DNA of 64,000 nucleotides from Todiramphus chloris collaris. Its lineage: Eukaryota; Chordata; Aves; Coraciiformes; Alcedinidae. The stretch spans positions 52,625,523-52,689,522 of the forward strand of contig JANVCC010000020.1 of the NCBI GenBank assembly GCA_025345505.1, read 5' to 3'. Each line of letters opens with the position of its first letter. The first letter of the stretch is position 1. The position numbers and the translations under genes were made by a program. Positions 42,101-54,100 of the stretch are shown piece by piece. The notes beneath the pieces were generated by a model. The model was not told where the DNA came from. It saw nothing but the letters and a program-made list of their open reading frames with translations, and searched no databases.

Positions 42101-45100
42101 AGCTAAAGCTGGGTAACTGACAATCATGCAGAATTAAAAAGAAAAATAAGTCACTGTTGTTACTAACTGCCACTGGCACAATCTCACCCTGCTGCAGCTT
42201 CTTCAGTCTTTCAAAATTTGCATGCGACACATTTCAAGTAGATATCCACGTGTCAGCAGCCACTTAATTACATTAGAAGAAATGTGCAGGTATATAAACA
42301 TATATGGCATATTTTAAGACTGGAAGACATGAGGTAGTTTCTGCTTCTAAAAGAGAAACATTTTTTTTTTCTTTTTTAAACCTTCCTAATAAATCAGTTT
42401 GCCAATACATTCCTTTGGGAATTCAGTAGCAGCAACACAAAATGCAAGATCAGCAAATTACTAAAATACTGATGTAGTAACTCAGAAGTGAGCAACTAAT
42501 GAGCTGTAAAGTTCACTTCTAAAAGCAAGACACTCATACATTAAACACGTCCACAGTATTTTTGCTGTTCATTATAAATATTAATTTAGAGTTGGAAGGT
42601 GAACTACGCAAAAAATAAAATTCAACTCTGATGGATTCTGATAATATTGCTTTTAAGGATCAAGTTCCTTTGGAAAAATATACAGTAACTAAAGACACAA
42701 CTTTGCCAAGTTTGGTATTAAAACACATTTTAGCATGACGGTGAATCCCAAATTAGGTCAATGACAGATGAGCAGAGTAGATAGATGATTTTCAATCTAC
42801 CAAACAAACTGAATTCCTACTCATGTTGCAAACCCAATCCAAAATTAGCATAAATCAAGGCTACTTTAAATAAAGGTAAAAATACGGCAAGCCATCGATC
42901 ATTCACATACGTAACACTGATAATGAAATTCCTTCAAAGAAACCCAACAAACCTTTATTATAGCGCACAAAATTATGAGTTTCATACATCAAAATGTGCT
43001 CTTCCCCTCCGATCAACAAGGATGCAATACTTTGTAGAAATGCTGATAAGCAGAAGAAACCAACTGTACATTAGCTAGGTTTCGTCTGCCCACAAATGTG
43101 CCATTTCCCTGAGGTGCCCTATGTCTCAAAGCAGGACTGGACACAACACAACAGTCAGTACTATGTAAAACAGAGACGACAGCATCAGCGCTGCAAGCAT
43201 TTCCAAAGCAGGTACTTAAGTGACAGTACCTATCTAAAAGCAGTAGATGACACGACCAAATACTCACCTCACTTCTCGTGAACTTCAGTGTTCTTTGTAT
43301 TTAGCAAAGATACACAAACTTGAACCTCACTGATAATTTCATGACGGTTGTGAAGTGAAGGCCTGATAAAGGCTGAAGAAGATACTACGAAAGCTATAGA
43401 TCTATTGCTACAGAAAGTAACATGACTAAGTATTTCTTTCAATTATATTAGAAGCCAAAACACATTACTATGCTTCTTCAAAGAGTATCATATTTTAGGG
43501 AAAGTTACACTGGCAAGCTTGTAAGAATTACAAGCCCTGAATTATAAAAATTGTTGAGAAGGGAACAGATAACTTATAAAGCATTTCCTATGCCAAGAGT
43601 AGAAAATTATTCATCTGCATTGTTAAATCAAGTATTCTGTTAATGTCCTAGATGTGAATCTCAATCAGTTTATCTAAGACATACACATATGGCAAGACAG
43701 AAGTGTTAATAAGAAACAAACTGTCACATTAAACCAGAGAATGTACTGACCTTGCAAGCCTGACCACAGAGGAAAGAAGTAAAAAAACCTGCATATATAA
43801 GTTACCTATAAAGTGAGTGGTGTAGAGAACAGACAATATAGATAAAACCCACAGGAAAAATAATCATAAACTATTAATTACAACAAAACCAACTTCAGCT
43901 GGGAAGACTCCATCATGAAGAAAACTATGCATTTTTTTTCTAGGCTGGGAATTTCTTCCTCCGTTGTATGTTCTTGGATGCTGGACTTGGTTTTGATCTA
44001 GCAATACCATTCCTTTGTTCTCTTCAAAACAAACACAACAAAACAAACCCCTCCACTCCTTCCCATGACACACACACACACACAAAAAGCCTAAATTTGA
44101 ATTCCAATTTACAAATACTCGACTCAAAAAGGTGACATTAATATACCGCAGCTCATAGGATATTTTAATAGTGGCTTTAAGAACATCAGATTCCTCCTGA
44201 ATCACATTACTACATAAAAGAATGAAGTTGATCTCCCTCTGACATAACCACAAACACCAAATTCAATTGTTCCTCGATGTATTGTCAGGACTGATAACAG
44301 ATTCTGAAAAAGACTCCTCAAAACAGATTTTCCTAAACGCAGAAGATCAGTCTGCAGAGGGATTCAGGTGGCTCTTGCCTCTTTCAGTGAATGACTGCCT
44401 ATCTGTTTTTTTCAAGAGTTAGATGCAATTAGGATACTACTGTTGACAGACTAACTCTAACATCCAAGAGGAAATGGCAATTCATTAAAGTCAAAAATAT
44501 GATACTGATGGTCATTCACAAGTAATATGTTTTAAAGCATTTGGGAAAAAGAACATTTCAATTTTCCATTCAAAACTCATTTTTACGTTTAAAAATTTTC
44601 TGTCAATCAGAAAAGATGACCTAGTTTTCTCTTTCTTTACTTAAAAGAAAAAAAAACCCAACAAAACAAAATCAAAACCAAAACACACTTTTCCTTACAT
44701 ATTTAGGTATTTTTCTTTTCTGATTTTCATACTGTTTAGGAATGGGAATGATCTCAAGTCCCCAAATCTCCACAAAACACAGATCTACGTATTTTACTCT
44801 TTAAAACTCAAGGTCTTTCCATGCTCAATCACTTTTTAGCTTAAAGAACACATTGGTGAAGAACGAGAAAGCATTTGCACATTATTGCATCTCTCTCTCT
44901 TTCCTGAACATATGAATATGTTTTTCAATATATTGCTCATGAAAATATGGCCCCAGTTTCTTCACTTATGCTAACTCTCAAATGAGGATCACTTCCATTG
45001 CCTGAATGATATATTTCTACTAATACACAAGGGAACAAGTAGAAAGGAAGCAAAATGTCAATAATAAAAAGTTAGATGTGGAAACCAAGAACTGTAATTC

Positions 45101-48100
45101 TATAAACATTTGCCAAAGAACTAAAGCTCTGTCAGGCAGAGCTCCTCATATGCTGAATACCCAGAGTCTCCAAGGTGGTCAGAAAGATCAATTTTCCATT
45201 TTGCAGAAACCTGGAAGCCACTATTACAAAAGGGTATCTGCAGAACAACACTCTTTTAAATGAGAAGTTGTCAGGATGACATGATCTGACTGCAAGCATC
45301 TTGCAGTGAACAAACCAGCAACCTCCAGGGAATGCTGCCAATAAGCAGTAAAGGGAACTAATGGCTAGAGGCAACACACTAAGTCACATATTCACTGCAA
45401 CATCCATCCTGTATCTAGAAGCTCTGGAGAATTTAAAAAGCTGAAGAGTTTGCCAATCTTACTAGAAGCATACCACTGAGAGGAATCAGAATGGTTTGGG
45501 TCAGAAGGGACCTTTAAAGGTCATCTAGTCCAACTGCCCTGCAGTGAGCAGGGACATCTGCAACTAGATCAGGGTGCTCAGAGGCCTGTCCAACCTGACC
45601 TTGAATGTTTTCAGGGATGGGGCATCTACCACCTCTCTGGGAAACCTGGGCCAATGTTTCACAAGACTCACTGGAAAAAATTCCTTTCTTGTATGTAGTA
45701 TAAATCTATCCTCTTCTGTTTAAAACCATAGCCCCTTCTCGTACTGCAACAGGCCCTGCTAAAAAGATTGTCCCCATCTTTCTTACAGGCAACCTTTAAA
45801 TAACAAAAGGCTGCAATAAGGCCTCCCCAAAGCCTTCTCTTCTCCAGGCTGAACAATCCCAACTCTCTCAGCCTTTCTCCAATGGAGAGGTATTCCAGAC
45901 CTCTCATAATTTTTATGGCCCTCCTCTGGACCTGCTCCAGCAGGTCCATGTCCTTGTGCTGAGGATGCCGGAGCTGGACGCAATACTCCAGGCAGGGTCT
46001 CACCAAAGCAGAATCACCTTCCTTGACCTGCTGGCAACACTTGGTGCAGCCCAGGATACAGATGCCTTCTGGGCTGTGAGCACACTTTGATGGCTCACAT
46101 TCAGATTTTCATCCACCAGTATCCTCAAGTGCTTGGTAGGGCTTCTCTCAATGCCTTCACCCCCCCAGCCCATATTGATACCAAGGACTGCCTTGACGCA
46201 GGTTCAGGACCCTTGCACTTGGCCTTGTTAAACCTCATGAGGTTCACACAGGTTCACATCTTGTTCAGGTCATTTTGGATGGCATCTAATCCCTCAGACA
46301 TGTCAATGGCATCACTTGGCTTGATGTCATCTGTGAACTTGTTGAGGGTGCACCTGATCCCACTGTCTATGTCATTGATGAAGATATTAAACAGTACTTG
46401 TCTCACTAAAGACCGTTGAGGGACACCACGTGTCACGGATCTCCATCTGAACATTGAGCTGCTGACTGCTACCCTCTTGTTGCTGTTTGTACTGGGAGCA
46501 GAGAGATGCAGCAACATATAAATTCAGCAAGAGCAGGCAAAAAAAGCAATTTTATTAATTTATAACCCCATTTTATATACCCTAGCCCCATAGGGCGAGT
46601 GGTCAGTGATCACCCATTTCCTAAGGTGATTGGCTAAAGTCCTACAACACTCATTTAAAAATATTTTTCCAATGTACCATAAATAGAACTTAGCAGAACA
46701 CCAGGTGTTGGTCCAGCTTACAAAAAACATCCTATTGTTTCTCACAACATGTGTGAGAAAGGCAGGACTCTCACCGAATATCGTGAGAACCTGAGAAAAT
46801 CCCTCTGCTAGCAGCTTTTCAGCATCCACACCCTCTGGATATGATCACCCAACCAATTTCTTATCTACTGAACAGTCCACCCATCAAATCCATACCTCTT
46901 CAATTTAGAAAGAAGGATGTTGTGGGAGACCATGTCAAAGGCCTTAAAGAACTCCAGATAGACCACATCCACAGCTCTTCCCTCATCCACTGATGTAGTC
47001 ACTATCATACCACTAGGTTGGTCAGGTAGTACTTGTCCTTGGTGAAGCCATGCTGGCTGTCTCCAATCAACTCCCTTTTTGAGTAAGCATCTTCCAAAAA
47101 ACTTATTTTCAAGTCTCTACCTCCACCCTTTTCTACAAAAGAAGTTTTCCCAAAACTTACCTCTGGGTACTTCAGTTTTAACGTTTTATGCATTTCCCGA
47201 AAACGACTGTACCGCCTGAATACTGTCCATGTTTCATCCAGGACTGTCATCTGTATCAGACAATATTAAAAAAAAAAACAAACCAGAAGTGAAAACACCC
47301 AGTGTACAACACTAGAACCCATGCCATGTACAAGGTTATGAGAAGAAAACAGGCAATTCCTAGTACCCTTAAATCCATAAGCTTTTATTATTGGAAGATA
47401 TTCCTTTAAAATGTTGTGTCATCAGTATATTGATGACCTTTTCATTTATATAGGAAATTTCATTAAAATCAACAGAATTACTCCTGGGAATAAACTGCAG
47501 AGCAACAGGAACAAAGAAAGGGGGAGGGCAAGCCAACCTTACTGACAGTTATTCACAAAATCCCCACTGGAACTGAGAAACCAACAAAAATTTCAGGGAA
47601 ATAAAATTTTTCACTGTCTGAAATTAGGTGTAATGAAAGAAATTTGTAAGCGCCTCATAAAAGTGCTGTGAGTGGACTCTTCGACTTTAGAACAAAGTCT
47701 TTCTGCAGCTCTGCTAATCCAAGGCTACCAAGAAGCAATGCTGCAGGGAAAGGTGGGCATTTTTGTACACCGACTACTAGAGCTGAAGAAAGCCAACTGG
47801 AACTGCCTAAACCTGAAAACTGTTGCCTTCTTAGTCTAATATGTGCTATTACCTCTGCCTAGCTATGATTTTATGCACAAAGACTAAAAATAAGCATTTT
47901 CATAAACCACAATTTTCATAGGACACAGGCTTCTTAATCTTCAATCTTTAATCTTCAAGTGACTCCTAAAATTAACAAGTAGTTCCCTCAGTACTGAGTG
48001 TATCAGAAAGATGTGGAGTTAATGAAAGTTGCAATGGAGCATGGTAACCGTGTCAGAGAAAGAAAACCCAGGGCAACAAAGCCAGAGGAAAACAGCATCC

Positions 48101-51100
48101 ATGCCCTGTTGTTGAGAAGTGCTCCCCCATGCTCACAACAAACTCATCCCTGATGCACACTTCATTAATTCTGATAATATTCATCTTTCATGTCACCAGT
48201 AAGCTTCACTACTACTAGGACACCTGCAAGATGGACTCTGTTCTCTCAATATATTGTTTATGGTGTTTTAAACTTTACAAATCAGGTGAATGGATTTAAC
48301 ATGCATAGGTGGGTTTCACAAAAAAAACAAAAAAAGAAAGAAAAGAAAAAAGGAACTATTCAGGAATATATAGGTTACATTGATCTCAATTAACCAATTA
48401 ACTGGTTTGTTGTGAATAATTAAAGGACTTTGTGATTTCAATGTTCAGGTAAACATTAGAGTGCAATGGATAATCATAAAATAATAAAATAAAATAAAGA
48501 TGTTACTCATTCCCGCCTCCTTTTTGCTCTAATACTGCATTTTAATCTTTCTGAGTTGTGAAATTTTGCTGTGATAACTTATGATCTTTATTCAAAAGTG
48601 ACCTCTTTTTTTTCGCCCAAGGATTTTCACATAAGCCTGCCTTTAGGGCAGCAACCTAGCACAAAGCATCCAGAATTCTTACAGCTACACAGCCTGGGGA
48701 AGAGCATGTATGTCAGCTTGCCAATGATGTCGTTGGCTGTACATCTGACAGCTGCCTAAGTGATAGGGTGCTACCAAACTTACCCAAATCAAAATGCCTG
48801 CAGCCAATTATTTATTAGCTTGCTTCTACAAAGGGTAATGAACAACTTGTTAGAGACCAACAGGAAAGAAAATAGCAAAACCACGTATCTGTGCTGCCTA
48901 AGAATGGAAGGATTTTCTCTAGAGCATTCTCTGGTGGCTCAGCTTGATCTGACTTGGTCCCTTTCACCTTCCTTGTTTAATTTCCTAATTCTTATAATGA
49001 GACTAACAGATAGCGCATTGCAAAATTTTATTGTTGTTACTGCTGATATTACTGGTAAAGGAATTTCGAAGCTAAACAAAACCTTAAGCAGTTCCCAAAG
49101 ATCAGCAGTAATGTTATTAGGACAGACAGGATCAAACTCCACTTGAATACAGAGAAAAATTACAGTGCACGTGGCATAGAACCAGCATTTCTCAAACAGG
49201 GACTATTTACTCCTACAGCTTATCCAACCACTTTGGGCTGGGATTCTCCCCCCCCCCCCCCCAATTTGAAAAAGCTGTGTGACATACTATACAGTCTGTA
49301 AGCATGGGACAGGGACATGTGCATATCTTTTGAAAAATAACAAGTAAAGCATATTTGCAAAGCCCTTTACTTTTTACTTGCTCTTTGGTAATACAGCAGT
49401 TAAAAATATTTTCTTAATTACAAAGAAATATGGTTGAGTAAATTTGCCTTGGTTGTGGGTTGTTTTTTTGGTTTGGGTTGTTTTTTTTCACTCAAGGAGA
49501 GCATTTCCTACAAAAAACCTATAAATTTGAACAGAGATACTACATCCCATCTCCTTATATTTTCTCATGATGCCCAAGAAAGTAACCTAACAGACATTTT
49601 CAGTTGATTCCACTGTAAAGCACATCACTGAATTAAAAAAGAAGATATTCCACCTGATTCTGAAGCTATTAGAAAGAACAGAAAATGCCCACTAAACTTA
49701 TCTGGGCTAGTTAAACTGACTACAGTCATTGTGAAAACACATATTTCTCCAAATAGACCTTGCTGAAACTGTTACTCACACTGTCTTACGAGTACAGCAT
49801 CTGAAAAGCTAAAAGTTGCCTAAGAAACTCCTGTAACTTTTTTTTTTTTTTACTTTATTGCTGAAGGCATTAATCTGATAGTTGAGGGAAGATTAGGCTG
49901 CTTCTTTTTTCTAGTTTAGGTAGATATGGGACATACATCATTTACTTTAAGAACTATTTATCAATGAGCACTGCTTCTGCTTTACTCCAATTCTGCAACA
50001 GTTCACTGAGCTCAGAAAGAAACTTAGGCTAGGAAACATGTACATTTTCAGCAGACCCACCGCAGCATCTGGCTGAATAGAACGGTGATGGACCTGGAGA
50101 AAAGCACTGCTTTGGGGTCTATCTGCCTGGATCTTCTATGGAGAATTTATCAGAGAAGACTGAAAGACTTTGAAACATAAGAAAAAGCCAGTTTCGAAAG
50201 AATATCAAACAAGATAAATGAAATGAGCAAACTCAGAACAATGAGGGAAAGCTGAATACAAAATGAGAAGGCTTCTCTACAACATTCCCTCGTCAGATGA
50301 TCCCCTTGCAGGGCTGTGTTTGATTTCAAGCTTTGCTTCCATGCTCTGCTCTTGGGAGACCCTGTGTGCCTTTAAAAGAGCTGGAGTTCCCCTTTCCCTG
50401 CTGCCTTGCTGCTCCTGCTACCTCCAGCAACCACGGGCACTGTCTGTAACAGATGCCAACAACCTTAGCAATGCAAAAGCTCTTACCACATGCTGTTTCT
50501 AGCACAGCCTTGGCTGAATATCCTTCATGTCACAATAATGTGAAAGGAAAGGCAGAATACAAGAATAGTTTTCTCGTATTTTAGTTTTCCAATTCAGTTC
50601 TAACAAATATATTTAGATCTGATTAAGTTACTACTGTTTCATGGTGTCTTTAAAGATAGAGAAAACAGTCACTCCAATACAAGGGTTTTCTTGGTAATGT
50701 GTACATTCAGACTGAATACTTCATAGTAGTCCAGCATAAACAGATCCATGACATCTCTTGCTGCAAAAGGAGAAGGTGGTACCTTAACTCCAATAAAGTA
50801 TGCATTTGTTTCTACTCTGAATTCTCTCTAACAGATTCTCGGGGGACTCACTGAGCATCTTACATTAGGGTCTGTATCCAGTGGAAGAACCCGAGTGCAC
50901 AGGCCATCTTACTGGCTCGTTCACAAGTGTTATATATGTCTAGATGGACAAGATGCTGAAGCTGCACTAAAAGAAAATATTTTTGGATGGTATGTAAGTG
51001 TTGAAAGACTTATGAACTGACTGTGAAGCAGCCAAGAGAAGTGGAAGTCATTCTTTGTCTTTTGGCGTATAAGGACAATCTTTACTACTGCATGTCACAA

Positions 51101-54100
51101 AAATAAATATATATGATATATAGAGATACTTGTTATATTTGTTCCTCTATACAGCAGTATGCCAGGACTTCAGTAGGAATACTATGACTAGAAATATCTG
51201 CTGAAGAAAATACTTCTGAGATACTAAGAATTCAAAGGTTTACAGTTCTACTTATCATCCCTTGTCCTTTTGTCAGATTTTTGCAGTGTTGTTACATGTG
51301 AATAGGTCAGCTAACCTTTTTCACAAGATCAAGAGGAACATTGGTGAAAAAAGCTGATGTGGAACCTAGCACATAAAATGAGATTAACAACACCTCAGCC
51401 CATCCCCAAGACTGACAAAAATACTCTGATATGACATCACCTGAAAATAAACTTGAGCAAAGTATAGTAAGGCTGAAATCAGAAGTTACTTCAACAACTT
51501 TGTATACAGACACATCAAGAAGGGATGAAATAAACAGGTACACGTTCTCTCCTCCCTGTCCTATCTTCCTACTTCTGTGATTTTTTAAGGCAAAATAAGC
51601 ACTATTCCATGTATTATGATTTCCCATAGAATAACCATAGTAGCACCTGAAGATTAATACAGATCGAAGTAGAGCTGGAAGCTCTGCAGGGAAAAGGTTC
51701 AAAATAGAACAGTTTGTGGAAGGTCTGTGGATTATAGCTTGGAGCCAAATCCCGACCACAGCAAAAGGAACCCACAGTGACATACAAAGACCTGAAAGCA
51801 ATGAAAAAAGCACCAACAGTTGATCAATTTGTGGAAGGCAATGACTTAGCCAAACTAAGGTCCATAGGAGCTTTGATGAAAATATGTAGTGTTTTAAGGA
51901 AGTTGACAGCAATGGAATACAAGTATTAAAGTAACAGACCATTCCCTATCCCATGTGTCATCCATTTCTTTGCTGTTAATTTTATCAAAGCAGCTATTTA
52001 AGCATCAGTTTCTTTTAAAGGCAACCTAGAAGATGGCACAGGAGAGAAAAGATGGTACTAGTTTTCTGTGCATTTGGATGTCTCCTGCTCTTTCCTGATT
52101 ATGAATCCCATCCCTTTCCAACATTTTTCTTGTATTACATTTCGTTCCAGGTAAGTCCAAGTCTTCCTGCATGTACTCTTGAACTGTCCCTTCATCCTAA
52201 GATCTTGCAGCTGATTAAATGGGTTTTAGGGATGAAGAGAGAACATTTGGAAAAGAAATCCACCAACTTACTAAAACCAGAAAATTCCTTTTTACTGTAT
52301 TTATCTTCACTAGCCATTACCCATGTATTGAAAATAGTTGGCAGCTAAACAGCCCTTGGGGAAGTTTTGTGTGTGCTTACTCTTCTCTCAGTGTCTCTAC
52401 AGCTCCAGGCTTTTGCTGGCCCCAGGAAATTCAAAGTTCGAAAGGCAAAAGGCAGTATTCCATCCACAAAGTGTGCAGTATGTTTCAAGATGAACATTTA
52501 ATTAGCACAAACAGAGCTAAGATTGCCCATTTAAAAAAAGTCTTTGAAAGGGAATGTTAGCATAGTTCAAAAATGATCCTGCACGCCATGAGAGCAGGTC
52601 ACTCCAACTTACATCATCTAATGAAGCATCTGGCAGTACATTCTGTGAAGAAGGCTGCCAATTCTGTCTCTGATGCCATGTACCTCAGTTATGCTACATG
52701 TCCACATGCACCCAGAGCACATTTCCAATTAACTTCGCATCTTGCTTTCAAAAGACACTGGCTTAGCACCAGAGGAAAAACAATGAATATGCAATTTTTT
52801 CCAGCGTTCCTGCACAGAAGCTCATCTGAGGAAGCCACTGGAATGGAAGTAATAGTTTGGAGAAGCAAGACCTTGGAAACAGAGGGTAGGAAAAATCAGA
52901 ACAATAAAGAGAGACCAAAAGGAATCAAGCGTTTGTTGTAGCTATGTGCAAAATACTTTACTTATGCTTTCACTATTACAGGTAAATATTTCAAGTCTAA
53001 TTTTCTATACACGACACTGGCATCTCAATAAAGGGCTTTCCTATAACCAAGATGCATTTCATACTCATCTCTGCAACACTTCCAATGGATTTACTTGACA
53101 TTGGATCTGGAACTACTCACCCAAAGAGTTTGACCATCAACCTCCTGTGTACAATAGATCCACTTGGAAAACACCTGTCTCTACTGTGTACTGTACTGTG
53201 CGTGCCTTCTCACAACCTCTCATTGAACAGTACTAAGGCAACTTGGACAACAGAGAGAGAACCAAAAATTGCACTTAGTGGAACAACAACTGCACTTCAC
53301 TGGCATTAGTAAGGTGATTTCTGAAATCTGCAGATTCTCAGGTGCATTTCCAGCTGCCCTGTCTAGCTTTGCTATTTGTGATGCTTTCACAGTGAACACT
53401 GACTGTTGGACAAGGCAAACTAGGAACTATTTGGTTTTAAACAAAGGGCATTTTTCTATTATTGTTGTTACTATGATACTACTGTATCATATGCAAATTA
53501 CATGTGTATGAAGACCCCAAACATAAAGGGGAAGAAAACGAAAAGCCCTTACCTTTATTTCAAACTCATAGTGTTCATCCTTTCCCTGCCCACACAGGAC
53601 ATAGCGTGGAATACTAATTTTAATTGGGTCCTTTAGGTCATCTGGATTTGCTCCCAGTGAACGACACACCATCCGCTTTCATGTGCATACCAAATAGGAA
53701 GAACAAAGGAAAACCAAAATCACTACATAAGGAAAAAGAGAAAAGAACTTCACTAAAAATGAGAAATTGTTCTTGGCCAGAAAACCAGGGAAAGAGAGGA
53801 TGGGAGAGGCAAAAATTATTTCTAAACAGAAGGAATTATTTGAAAGCAAAGTGGATCTCCTTTTCTAAGCAAGCCCTAGCATTTTGCTAGACGTAAAAAA
53901 AAAAAAAAAAAAAAAAAAAAAGATTAAGTTACTTATACTTTTTCTTTTAAAAAGGCATTTTCAGCTTAGATATCAAAAACAAGGGAAAGCAGAAGACTTT
54001 GTATTAACTGTCTAAAAAAAAAAAAATATATAGGAATCGAACCTTTACAGTCAGCCAAATTTTTTTATGCCTTTATCTTTACGTAACACACCTGTTTACA

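Larger units (their letters stand above)
45480..47085 (-). mobile_element. CR1 LINE copy split by an LTR
   Basis: A CR1 copy in minus orientation, with its 3' end at about 45480 (aatggtttgggtcagaaggg). The minus-strand frame shows RT-like [19 protein letters not shown], where FTDD replaces the active (F/Y)ADD, and further on [16 protein letters not shown]. The copy is interrupted at 46478-46829 by a solo LTR and continues from 46830 to about 47085 (ccatgctggctgtctccaat). Frames are broken. Its 5' edge lies about 70 bp from the KIF16B splice donor at 47160. Confidence 0.9.
21715..47160 (-). other. KIF16B: KIF16B intron (25.4 kb) inside the PX domain
   Basis: Lies between the second PX exon (KLKYPE) and the third (LATLEF). 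No coding sequence is missing between them. It holds three CR1 copies (27.7, 34.6 and 45.5 kb), one solo LTR and many simple repeats. A stretch near 25.56-25.87 kb looks like a conserved non-coding element. A C/T-rich segment at 28.8-29.8 kb has a 108-codon minus-strand ORF with no family features. Confidence 0.85.
47251..53552 (-). other. KIF16B: KIF16B intron between first and second PX exons (6.3 kb)
   Basis: Joins [10 protein letters not shown] to MTVLDE without missing residues. It contains no recognised repeat apart from simple tracts (a C15 at 49248). It holds one unexplained long ORF (51942-51307, minus) and a run of moderate plus-strand ORFs between 52.0 and 53.5 kb. Confidence 0.85.

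Noticed and set aside
46560-46829. 89-codon minus-strand ORF as a gene
   Set aside because: It lies wholly within the solo LTR, which is non-coding.
48760-49146. 128-codon plus-strand ORF
   Set aside because: Antisense intronic, no domain, no supporting splice or promoter signal.
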